Below are positions 23,941 through 34,500 of a stretch of 64,000 bases of DNA, piece by piece. The notes under the pieces are model-generated. The model was not told the DNA's origin. It made no database searches and saw only the letters and a list, made by a program, of their open reading frames with translations. Where the stretch lies: the NCBI GenBank assembly GCA_029465975.1, contig CM055740.1:1368635-1432634 (forward strand), given 5' to 3'. The translations under genes were made by a program, and so were the position numbers. How positions within the stretch are numbered: the first letter of the stretch is position 1; the number at the start of each line of letters is the position of its first letter. Source of the DNA: Dallia pectoralis. Taxonomy: Eukaryota > Chordata > Actinopteri > Esociformes > Umbridae.

Positions 23941-25368
23941 TTACAGATTTAACCTTTCAACAGGTTTACTCAGTCTACCAGACCGGGTGTGGGGCAGTCC
24001 AGTCTGTATTTCTGGCGGTTTGACACTTGGGGTTGGCAATGCAGCATCCGTGGAGACTGTGGGGTCAGGCTGCTGTGTGGCAGCACCTTGCTGCAGTTCA
24101 TCTGGAGCTAGAGGGTGAGTGTCTCCCGCCACAGGAGGAACATGCTGCAAGTGACGCCGGTTGCGTCTCAAAGTTGCTCCCTGAGGTGTTTCAATGACAA
24201 AGGAGCGTGGTGTGGTGCTGTCTCCCAAGACAACAGCAGGTGTTCTCCAGGCTTTCTGATGGTCCAGCTTTATGAGTACGGGATCACCTGGCTTTACAGA
24301 AGGCAAGGGCCTAGCTCCATGGCGCTGATTAAAGTAGAATGCTTGTTTCCCCTTTTCCAATGCATCCTTAGTCCTGACCGTTTCCAGATCAGGCCATCGG
24401 GGCTGTAGATTTGCCTCCAGTGTCGGAAGGGTTGTCTTTATCTTCCTGCCCATGAGCAGCTCTGCCGGGCTCACGCCTGTGGTGGTGCAAGGCGTTGACC
24501 GATAGCACATAAGGGCAAGCAGAGGGTCTTTCTGCGTCAAGATTCTTTTAGCGGTCTGAACCCCTCTCTCTGCATGTCCGTTCCCTTGAGGGTTGTGTGG
24601 ACTAGAAGTGATGTGTATAAAGTCAAACTCTATTGCAAAGTCTTTGAATTCCTGACATGAAAATTGAGGCCCATTGTCAGACACGACCTCGTCTGGACAG
24701 CCAAATCTTGCAAACACTGCCTTCAACTTCAAGATTACCTGCGAGGCAGTGGTTGTCGGCAGGTGAAGTATTTCCAGGAAACGGGAAAAATAGTCAGACA
24801 CGACAAGGTAAGTGTGTTTGTTATGATCACACAGGTCCATCGCAAGTCTCTTCCAAGGCCGGTCAGGAAGGGGGGTAGAGATGAGAGGTTCTTTCCGCTG
24901 GCTGGGTTTCCTCTCACGGCATACCTGACAAGACTGGACTTTTTTCTGGATTTCTGATGAGATGCTGGGCCACCATACGGACGCATGGGCTCGCTCTCTA
25001 CACTTTGTCAAACCTTGGTGTCCGTCATGTATTCGGTCCAGGATGTCTGTTCTAAGCACATCTGGAATCACCATACGGCTACCTCTGATGACGATCCCAT
25101 CGCACTCTGAGAATTCAGCTTTCATGGGAAAATATTCTCTGATTGCTCCTGGGACCTGGCCTATGTACTCTGGCCACCCTGACTTTATGAACTGCAACAC
25201 CAGTTGAAGGTTACTGTCGGCTGCTGTAGCTGTCTTTATGGCCTCAAGCTTACGTGGGGATGTAGGCAGGGCGTCTACCACGGCTGCTACATAGCATGCT
25301 ACGTCTGAGTGAGTTTCCGTCTCCGTTTCCAGGGACTGTAATGGACTCCGTGAGAGTGTGTCGGCCAC
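23941..25368 (-). pseudogene. Ty3/gypsy pol: integrase
   Basis: About 475 codons beginning after the frame change. The HHCC zinc-binding residues are H114, H117, C147 and C150. The catalytic triad is D178, D231 and E267, with 35 residues between the last two (D,D-35-E). A GPY/F-like C-terminal region follows (PSVKPGDPVLIK). The integrase itself looks intact. Confidence 0.92.
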
Positions 25369-25370
25369 CG

Positions 25371-27059
25371 CTAGGGTCTTCCTGGTGCATATTCGGCCAT
25401 CGGTTTAAATCTCATAAGTCTCATGAGTAGTCTTTGGCACCGTATTGGCACTTTGTCTAGGTCTTTCTGATTCATGAGTGGCACCAGAGGTTTGTGGTCC
25501 GTTACTAACTTGAAGCTCTCAAGGCCACACAGGTACTTTTCAAATTTCTCACAGGCCCAGACGCACGCCAAACACTCTTTCTCTATCTGTGCATATCTGG
25601 TCTCGGCATCCGACAGGCTACGTGAGCAGTATGCCACAGGTTTCCATTCCTCGTCATGTAGCTGCATCAACACTCCTCCTATACCATAACTGCTGGCGTC
25701 AGCAGAGACAGCGGTAGGCCGGTTCACATCGTAGAACTTCAGGACTGGAGAAGTGGACAGGATGTCTTTAATCTGCTGGAATGCCTCTTGTTGGGAGTGG
25801 TCCCACGTCCATACTGACTTGGACTTTAACAGATCATAAAGTGGGTTACACTCTGTAGACAAATTTGGAATGTATTTCCCCAAGTAATTGAACATGCCCA
25901 AAATACGCTTTAGGTCTTGCACGTTCTGTGGTGGTGGGAGCTCGCGAATTGCCTTGACTTTTTCAGGGTCAGGTCTTACACCTGATTTGTCAATGACATG
26001 ACCCAGGAAGTGAAGCTGGTCCTGCCTAAACTTACACTTTTCTTTGTTTAGCTTTAGGCCAGCTGACTCGATCCTTTCCAGCACCTTGCTGAGACGTTGG
26101 TCGTGCTGCTCTGGTGTATCTCCATACACTAGGACATCATCCATGAAGATAGCCACGCCCAACAGGCCATTGAGGGTCTCTGTCATTTTGCGTTGGAAGA
26201 TTTCCGGAGCACTTGTGATTCCAAATGGGAGTCTTTTAAATGCATATCGGCCAAAGGGTGTTATGAAGGTGGTTAATTTGGTGCTTTCAGGGTGTAGAGG
26301 TATCTGCCAAAACCCGGAGGCGGCATCCAGTGACGTGAACATGGTTGCGCCACTGAGTTTAGCTGTAATTTCCTCAGCAGTTGGAAGGACGTACCTCTCT
26401 CTCCTTACAGTCTCGTTTAACCTCTTCAAATCAACACAGATGCGCACTTTCCCATTTTTCCTTGGGACTGGCACCATAGGCGCGCACCAGTCAGTGGGCT
26501 CCGTCACAGGCTCAATCACCTCATTTTCCTCCATTCGTTTTAATTCCTCTTTTACTTTTTGCAGTAGAGGCAACGGGACACGACGAGCAGTGTGCACTGC
26601 GTATGGCTCAGCATTATCTCTTAACCGGATTTTAACAGGTTCGGTTTTGAGTGTTCCGTGCTCACCGAATGCTGTGTGGACTTCCTCGACACGTTTCACA
26701 AGCCCCATGGTCATTGCGGTGGCTCTGCCTAGCAGATTGTTTGCGTTGTGGCCATCGATGACGTATACTGGAAAACTGTATGGATTTCTTTTATATTCTG
26801 TGCTTGCTTGGAACTTTCCTAAACAGTCCAACGGACCACCTGGACTGCACAGTGTGATATTAGATGGCTCCAATTTCTTGTTGGGAACTAGTTTGTTAAA
26901 CTCCTCTGCTCCCATTATGTTTACATCTGCACCCGTGTCAATTTTAAATTTGACCGGTGTTGCTCCAATTGTAAACTCTATTGTCCATCGTTCATCACTT
27001 GTGTTTTTATTTGTGACTGCACCCAGAAAGTATGGTGTCTGTGAAACAGTCTCTGTCAC
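25371..27059 (-). pseudogene. Ty3/gypsy pol: protease, reverse transcriptase, RNase H
   Basis: Aspartic protease motif DTGADV at residue 41; reverse transcriptase active site FMDD at 305-308, with LPFGITSAPEIFQ upstream; RNase H start SADASSYGIGG with Asp454. The frame is open leftward from the zinc knuckles and closes at TAG 25373-25371, right after EYAPGRP. The expected continuation (LAVADTLSRSP) lies in another frame, which points to loss of one base at this spot. Confidence 0.92.
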
Positions 27060-27241
27060 TTCTCTGACTGTTTTACTATAACATTTCTTTTCCCAGTGAC
27101 CCGCCTTCTTACACTTGTTGCATGTGGAGTTCTTGGCTGGGCACCTTTCTGGATCGCTGTGTTTTAATTTTCCACATTTTCCACAGTTTGAGTCTGCTTG
27201 ATAATTTTCTCTTTTAGGTTTCCACTTGGGCTTTCCTCTGC

Positions 27242-27814
27242 CTAATCCTCTCCCGCGAATTTCCTGTACTGCTGCATGTGACTCCCCTGCAGGTGAACTT
27301 GGAGGGCAACCTCTTCAGACTGGCGAACAGTTGTAATCGTTTGGGCAAGTGTAAGATCAGCCATTAGCTGCAATTTACGTGACAAGTCCTTGTCCAAAAT
27401 GCCCACAACAATGCGGTCGCGGATGTGTTCGTCTTTATTTACCCCAAAGTCACAGTGTTCTGATAGCTCATATAGGGCTCTGATAAACATTTCAGCTTTC
27501 TAACCAGGCCGCTGTGATCGCTGGTGAAAACAGGCGCGCTCGTGAATCACGTTGCGTTTAGGATAGAAGTATGCGTCGTATTTTCCCAACACAACGTCAA
27601 TCTTCTCCTCATCCCCCTCCGTTTCAAATGTGAAAGACTTGAAAATGTTTTCAGCCTCAGGTCCCATGGCATAAATCAGCGAACTGACCTGCACGTCGCC
27701 GTCCTCTTTACTCAGTTTAGTGGCCAGCCGAAATCGCAGGAAACGTTGTTTCCAGTCAGCCCATTCATTTGGACGATCAAAAGCAAAACTTTCCGGTGGA
27801 TGAAACTTGGCCAT
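27242..27814 (-). pseudogene. Ty3/gypsy gag with internal stop
   Basis: Gag-like frame starting MAKFHPPESFAFDRPNEW at 27814. A TAG at 27502-27500 interrupts it, and the same frame continues from 27499 to a second stop at 27244-27242. Two zinc knuckles (CGKCGKLKHSDPERC and CNKCKKAGHWEKKC) lie between 27085 and 27190, but in the pol frame. A frame change must therefore occur near 27300, either as programmed shifting or as an indel; I cannot tell which. Confidence 0.85.
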
Positions 27815-27857
27815 CTTTTTAGAGAAGCAATGTGTCCGTCAAACACTTCTGACACCA

Positions 27858-28064
27858 TGTAAATAGTTCAGACATACACAGGAGACTCAGGGTTCAATGA
27901 ACATTTGTATTGAACTTCACACAGTCGCATACAGGCAAGTCCTCCAACTAAAACCCAAAACTTACTTCCATCCGGCGCGAGCCTTCCCGGTAACGCGCAG
28001 CTTGCATACGTAACAGAATGCCCTTAAAGCCATAGTCACATTTACATGTGCACATTATATGACA
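27858..28064 (-). repeat. 5' LTR of the Ty3/gypsy element
   Basis: 207 bp, the pair of 23468-23674. The primer-binding site follows at once on the minus strand, and the gag ATG is only about 43 bases away. Confidence 0.96.
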
Positions 28065-28069
28065 CTACT

Positions 28070-29933
28070 TCTTCCAAATTGTTGAATGTAAATAACAAAT
28101 AGATTATATAGTTATTATAGTGTAAAAAAAAAACATCTTTGTATACACATTTATTGCATTTTAAATCTAACAGAGAGATGGAATGAAACCAATTAAATCT
28201 CTACACTTGACATTCAACACGTCCGCAATTCTACCACTAGATGTCGCCAGGGGGCTGTCTTCCCTACGCTGGCAACATGCCGGCTGGTAGGACATAAACC
28301 ATGGGAAAAGCAGAGCATTGCCCATATAAGGCTGGAATCCATCCGCTTGCCCCTTCCTTCCTTTCCCCTACTCTCTCTCACTTGTCTTTCTCGGGCCCAG
28401 AGGGATATTTAGGGAGAGATGAGCCTTGCCTACCATATTAGGAGCGAAGGTTGTCAGCAGCTACAGTAATATTCCTTCTATAGTGGTACAAACCTCACAG
28501 ATGATGAGACTATCTGATGGGCTAGTCTGTCTCCTTTCAATCTCTCTCTAATCCTGTTCACATCGCTCCCTCTTATCTTGTCATGTTCTCAGTTATTTAT
28601 GTCAATCTGTGCTCTACTGTGCCTAATGCTGGCTGAAGAGAGTATGTGCCCACATCCCAGACACAAAGTAAACCCGGACTTAGAAGTGATTTCATTAACA
28701 GTGCGTAGGCTGTTTGCCCCAGGACACACAGTGGAGGATTCAAGAACGCTAGATATAGACAGAACTTACAACAGGTTGCATATTTCAAACTAATATGGAG
28801 GACTTCATTCTCTCCCTCATGTCTCTGGGAAACACATTCATACCAAAACATCTGTTGCTCTCTTGGACATTTGGCTACCATGTACATTACCAGGCGCACA
28901 CACACACACACACACGTGCGCGCACACACACCCCACAGCCTTCAGGTGTTTTCCAGAACTTTCCGACATGCTGAAATGGTTGACCTGCCACTATCTATAC
29001 GTTAGGAAGTCAGAAATGTCTTGTGTTTTTTAGTACCAACAGGCAAATTAACTCACATCAAAACAGCACAAGATATAAAACCCCAGAATGAAATTAAACG
29101 CTCACACACACTGTCTATTAGGTGCTGTCATCCATTTAATATATATTATAAAACCAGGAGGAAAGACTATATGGAATTCATTCCTGAAGGGGATTACTCA
29201 TTCAAGACTAATATTATTTATTTATACAAATGTTTAATATAATATACACATAACAAAACAATGCATAGCATATTAAAATGACACAATACACAACAACAAG
29301 TCTATATTGTGCAATGACCTTTTGACCCTCTCTGCATTGACTCATCACTATTCCATCCATTCATTCATCCTTCCCTCAAACACCCTCACATCTAAGGAGA
29401 GTTTAATAATACAGCCCCAATTACCCACCCTTTCTTCAAGCCGTGTACTGGTTCACTTCCTGTTATGGGTATGAAAGCAAATTATTGCCACAGGAACGTC
29501 TTGCTAAAGAACAGAGCGGCTCAATGCAGTCCCTGCAAATCAACACACCCGGAGGTTTCAGTTGTGGTCAATCGAACATTTTAGTTTTTCGTCAAGATCA
29601 TTATAAGAATGTGCTAAATTAAGTTTGAAGTGAAAACCTACAGGATTAAGCAGCCCTGATATGGAATAAATCATACAAAATGGTGAAGAACTCCCCCCAG
29701 TTATGGAAGGACGTATACAGAGTAATTACTGGCACTCACCTGGTGTCCCAGCCATGAACTAACCCCTGATTCAAAAGACTGCATGAAAACCAGAAGTCAA
29801 CCAGACCAGAAGTCAACCAGACCAGATGTCAACCATACCAGACTGGAGTTGAGACTGGAGTTGAAACTCCTGGACCTCAGAGGAAAGGGCAGATAATTGG
29901 AACGGAAATGTGTGGAGGAGAGGAGCTGTTCCG
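28070..29933. other. Intergenic, no gene seen
   Basis: Between the LTR element and the 29-bp array. Contains a (CA)n tract at 28898-28930 and AT-rich unique sequence. Short open frames show no family resemblance. Confidence 0.5.
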
Positions 29934-30140
29934 ACACAGGGCGAGCTGTTCCGTGTAGCATGACACAGGGCGAGCTGTTCCGTGTAGCATGACACAGGGC
30001 GAGCTGTTCCGTGTAGCATGACACAGGGCGAGCTGTTCCGTGTAGCATGACACAGGGCGAGCTGTTCCGTGTAGCATGACACAGGGCGAGCTGTTCCGTG
30101 TAGCATGACACAGGGCGAGCTGTTCCGTGTAGCATGACAC
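29934..30140. repeat. 29-bp minisatellite downstream of ppp1r12c
   Basis: Seven nearly identical units beginning ACACAGGGCGAGCTGTTCCG and ending TGTAGCATG. Confidence 0.96.
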
Positions 30141-30417
30141 AAAATTGAGGCAATGGTTTACTGCCGTGGTCATTCAGAAGACTATGGAGTGTGTTCTGTA
30201 TTGTGTGTGTGAGTGTGTTGTGTATTGTGTGTGTGTGAAAAATAATGCTGAACGGGGTGGGGGGGTGCATTGGTTGGGGGGAGTGGGCGGAGTCAGCACA
30301 CACGTGTGGAACAGAACACACGTGTGGAACGGCACAACCAGAGGCTTATAGAGACGTTCTTTAGTCTGAACTGAACACAGAAGAATTACATCAATGTGGA
30401 AGTTCTGATATGATTCT

Positions 30418-30652
30418 GTAATGTCACCATAAAGTTACCGTAATGTTACGCTAGTTTACTGTAATGTCAACATAAAGTTACCGTAATGTTACGCTAGTTT
30501 ACTGTAATGTCACCATAAAGTTACCGTAATGTTACGCTAGTTTACTGTAATGTCAACATAAAGTTACTGTAATGTTACGCTAGTTTACTGTAATGTCAAC
30601 ATAAAGTTACTGTAATGTTACCATAAAGTTACTGTAATGTTACGCTAATCAG
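30418..30652. repeat. 43-bp minisatellite
   Basis: About five units containing GTCAACATAAAGTTACCGTA, ATGTTACGC and TAGTTTACTGTA, in the 3' flank of ppp1r12c. Confidence 0.93.
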
Positions 30653-31418
30653 TTTAGGTGTTTTATGCTTTAAGGATTCCTGGACGCAGTCACGGTCATT
30701 ACAAATGTGGTTTGAGTTCATACTATTCCCAGGAAAACATCCCCCTTCAGGAATAGATTTAATTAAAGTCAGGATGTATGTGATCTATAGTATAAAGAAG
30801 TTGGAGAAGGGAAGATCTGGGGAAAAAACGGTGACTTCTGAGTGACTTTTGTGACTGTGGGGTTCACTGAACAAAAACATTACGTGGGAGAGCAATTTAA
30901 AAACAAAACAAAAAACAATGTCTAGGACATGTCGTCTGCAGTGAAGATGTGTGTGTGTGTGTGTGTGTGTGCATTAACCAAAGAAGGAATTCGTGAGTGT
31001 GCACAATAAGTGTTTGACCATTGGAGCACCCATACTGTCCATACTGTGTTAGTTGGAATACACAACCCATGGGCATTTGGCTGTTGTCTCATATCTGATG
31101 TGCAAGCCATTAACATGACCACAGTTGCCATGGCTGCGCTTCGTAGATACGGTCCTGTCCGGGACCGGCCATAAGGCACGCCAGCACCACAAGCCCCGCC
31201 CCCTGCCCAGGAGGATCCAGGAAGCACCAGCTGCACAGTTAATCTATGGTTCTGTTTACAGTACAACATTCTCATGCTTCTTTTTTCCGTCTCGTTCTTC
31301 TCCTTACTTTCTCTCTTTCTCTCGCTCTTTGGCACTGGGAGGAATGTGAGGTGGGGGGGACAGAGGGAAGAAGCCTCCCCCAATGGTGCCGTCTCTCTCT
31401 CTCTCTCGTTCTCTGTGT
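30653..31418. other. Probable 3' UTR/flank of ppp1r12c
   Basis: Follows the stop codon on the minus strand. Holds a (TG)n tract at 30947-30972 and a CT-rich stretch at 31392-31410. No clear AATAAA was found, so the transcript end is unknown. Confidence 0.45.
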
Positions 31419-31505
31419 CTATTTAGAGAGCTTGCTGATGACTCTAATCAGCGCTCCGTTTTCATCCTTCAGTCGCTGGTTGTCGGCTCTCAGGTCACCC
31501 AGAAC
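31419..31505 (-). CDS. ppp1r12c: ppp1r12c exon 23 (aa 925-952 and stop; leucine zipper)
   Basis: Acceptor TTCTTCAG|GTTCTG; ends TAG at 31421-31419. Encodes VLGDLRADNQRLKDENGAL and IRVISKLSK, the family's C-terminal leucine zipper, known in MYPT1 to bind cGMP-dependent kinase. I found no convincing polyadenylation site close downstream. Confidence 0.96.
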   Translation of the reverse strand, partial: VLGDLRADNQRLKDENGALIRVISKLSK

Positions 31506-34500
31506 CTGAAGAAACAACCCGGTTATTGAGCTGAAAACGGACACCTATTCCAAAGTAGAGAGCACTCAGGTCAACAGCATGTGTCTAAAAAATACATCAT
31601 ACTGAATACAAATCCCAATAAACAATGACAGCGTTGAAAAAATACACCCCAGTGAAATGCCAGGTCTGGTGATTATAGCAGACGTAGAGAGAATGGCTGT
31701 GATCAGGCAGTGTAATTGCAGTGTAATGCAGTGTAATGCAGTGTAATGCAGTGTAATGCAGTGCTGAGGTGAATGAAACGTGGGTCCAAATACTACCTGA
31801 CACCTTGACATGCTTTGAGTCTTGAGTCAGACAACAGGGTTCTTTATAGGCCGTCTGGTTTCATATCCAGTCTCCGACCCAGCTAATGTATTAGGACAAA
31901 TTAGAATACTATCTGAACCCAGGTGTGCTCAGGATCTCTCTCTCTACATTCACCTTGAACTCCTCCTCCAGCTCCGCCAAACGCCGCTCCAACATCCTCC
32001 GCTCCTGGTGAGAGGAGGAGAGACAAACAAAAGGCAAGACAGAGGGAGAGAAAGAAAGGTACATAAAAAGACAGAGGAAAGAGACAGAGTAACGTGGAAC
32101 AAAAGTTATTAAGAGGAAAAGAAAGACGGACACTCAAGCAGCAGAAGTCAGTGGGAAAGCAAGCCTTAGCATCACGTGTCTGACAGCAGATACTGACAGC
32201 AGATACTGACAGCAGATACTGTATTTACAGTACGCCACATACAGCAGATACTGACAGCAGATACTGACAGCAGATACTGTATTTACAGTACGCCACATAC
32301 AGCAGATACTGACAGCAGATACTGTATTTACAGTACGCCACATACAGCAGATACTGACAGCAGATACTGTATTTACAGTACGCCACATACAGCAGATACT
32401 GACAGCAAATACTGACAGCAGATACTGTATTTACAGTACGCCACATACAGCAGATACTGACAGCAGATACTGACAGCAGATACTGTATTTACAGTACGCC
32501 ACATACAGCAGATACTGACAGCAGATACTGACAGCAGATACTGTATTTACAGTACGCCACATACAGCAGATACTGACAGCAGATACTGACAGCAGATACT
32601 GACAGCAGATACTGTATTTACAGTACGCCACATACAGCAGATACTGACAGCAGATACTGACAGCAGATACTGTATTTACAGTACGCCACATACAGCAGAT
32701 ACTGACAGCAGATACTGACAGCAGATACTGTATTTACAGTACGCCACATACAGCAGATACTGACAGCAGATACTGACAGCAGATACTGTATTTACAGTAC
32801 GCCACATACAGCAGATACTGACAGCAGATACTGTATTTACAGTACGCCACATACAGCAGATACTGACAGCAGATACTGACAGCAGATACTGTATTTACAG
32901 TACGCCACATACAGCAGGCCGGGTGGAGGAAGACTAAGAGAGACATACCTTCTTCTCAAGCTCCAGCATGGCTGAACAATCACTGAACCTCTCCTGTCTC
33001 TGTTGGGTGACACATGTCAGTTATACACATGTCAGTAATATTATAAGAGAGTGGGTCCAGGCTGATCCAGAAGTCTCAGTTAACTCTGGAACACAGGCTC
33101 AGCTGCAGCTCTGGTTTAAACCTGATAGAATCATCCTTCTGTAAAATCTTCTGTGTCACCACTTTTTGTCCAATAAACGATTCTACAGACCAGGGTTTGT
33201 CTGCTTATGCAACTGATTTTACACACCAAATATTACTCTATTTGTGTGGACCTGATATCCAGTAGTAAAACCAGGAGAAGTGCTAATTACATTTAGATAT
33301 TAGCTGTTAGGTTTAGGATTACGTGTTAGAATTAGTTTCTACTGATCATTTGTATTTGGTTGTAAATGTTATGTGAGTCAGTGTCAGGTTTAGGTTTGGG
33401 ACTAACATCAAACTAAGTCTCCATCAGGACAGAACAAACATGTTTGGATCTGACCTGTGTAGCCTTGTCCAGGTCCAATCTGGTCTGAGAGACGGTTCTC
33501 TGGGTGTCCAGAAGTTGAGACTGGAGCTGACCGTTTTCTCTGGACAACTCCTCATACAACTGGCAGGATTAGAACAACTTGTATTTATTTTATTCTGTCA
33601 TGGAAAAACTCCACAATGAAGACACATTTCAGAGAGATACACCCGTAATGGAATGGGTTCAGTATGAATGTAGAGGACAGGGTTCAGTAGAGGACAGGGT
33701 TCAGTAGAGGACAGGGTTCAGTAGAGGACAGGGTTCAGTATTTTCCATCCAAACATCAGTACCTTTCTGTAGTCCTTCGTCTCCGCTCCTCCTCCTCCTT
33801 CCCTGTCCAAACAGTCGTTACATGACACGTCCGACCTGGAATGACCAGAGAGCAAAAAGCCTTTATGACAGGTCGTTAGGACAAAGACATGGCTCACTAC
33901 AATCAATTACATAATCAGTAATCAGGACAGGTCAAAGGTCAGTTGCACACCTGGAGCCGGAGTTCCTGTCAGTCCGAGAGTCCTGCCCGTTGCCTCCAAC
34001 CTCCTCCTCGCCACTGGGGTCGTTGTCGTCACTCTAGAGGAACACGTTATGGATGTCAGAAATACGTTATAGATGTCAATGTCCTTGTTACGACAGTCTA
34101 GAACCACAATACCTAGTGACCTTATAACATGGACAATAATCCACCATATGACAGGTTATAATGCAGGTATGTCATCCTTAAGAAAACGTGAGAGGACTAA
34201 CGAAGTCACCTCTTCGGGCCATCATGAATCCCTCTGATCAACTCAGTTATAACGCGCTTGTGAACGCCGCTTATGAAGGGTTATAAGTGTGAGTGTGATG
34301 CCCTCACCTCTCCAGTCCTCTGGACTCTTCTCCGGGCGCGGGCTCTCCGGCGCTCCCGGCACTCCCTGGCGATGCGGTCACTCTCACTCTCCCCCCCAGC
34401 ACTGCTCTCCTGGCCTGAGGTCAAGGGTCGGGGGGCACCTGCAGGCTGCGTCAACCCCAAAAGGTCAGACTTTTGCAGGCTGGCAATACGTGACCTCCAG

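Larger units (their letters stand above)
23468..28064 (-). mobile_element. Ty3/gypsy LTR retrotransposon, full length, coding frame broken
   Basis: A complete element on the minus strand. The two 207-bp LTRs differ at one base, start TGTCATATAA and end ATTTACA, and are flanked by CTACT on both sides (23463-23467, 28065-28069). Next to the 5' LTR is TGGTGTCAGAAGTG, a primer site of tRNA-Leu type. Before the 3' LTR is the purine tract AAAAGGGGAGA. Domain order is gag, zinc knuckles, protease, reverse transcriptase, RNase H, integrase, the Ty3/gypsy order. The coding sequence carries a TAG in gag, a frame change near 27300 and a one-base frame change at about 25373. It is recent but probably not autonomous. 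Confidence 0.96.

Noticed and set aside
26044..27081. 345-codon plus-strand frame
   Set aside because: Antisense shadow of the retrotransposon pol gene, which has clear protease and RT motifs on the other strand.
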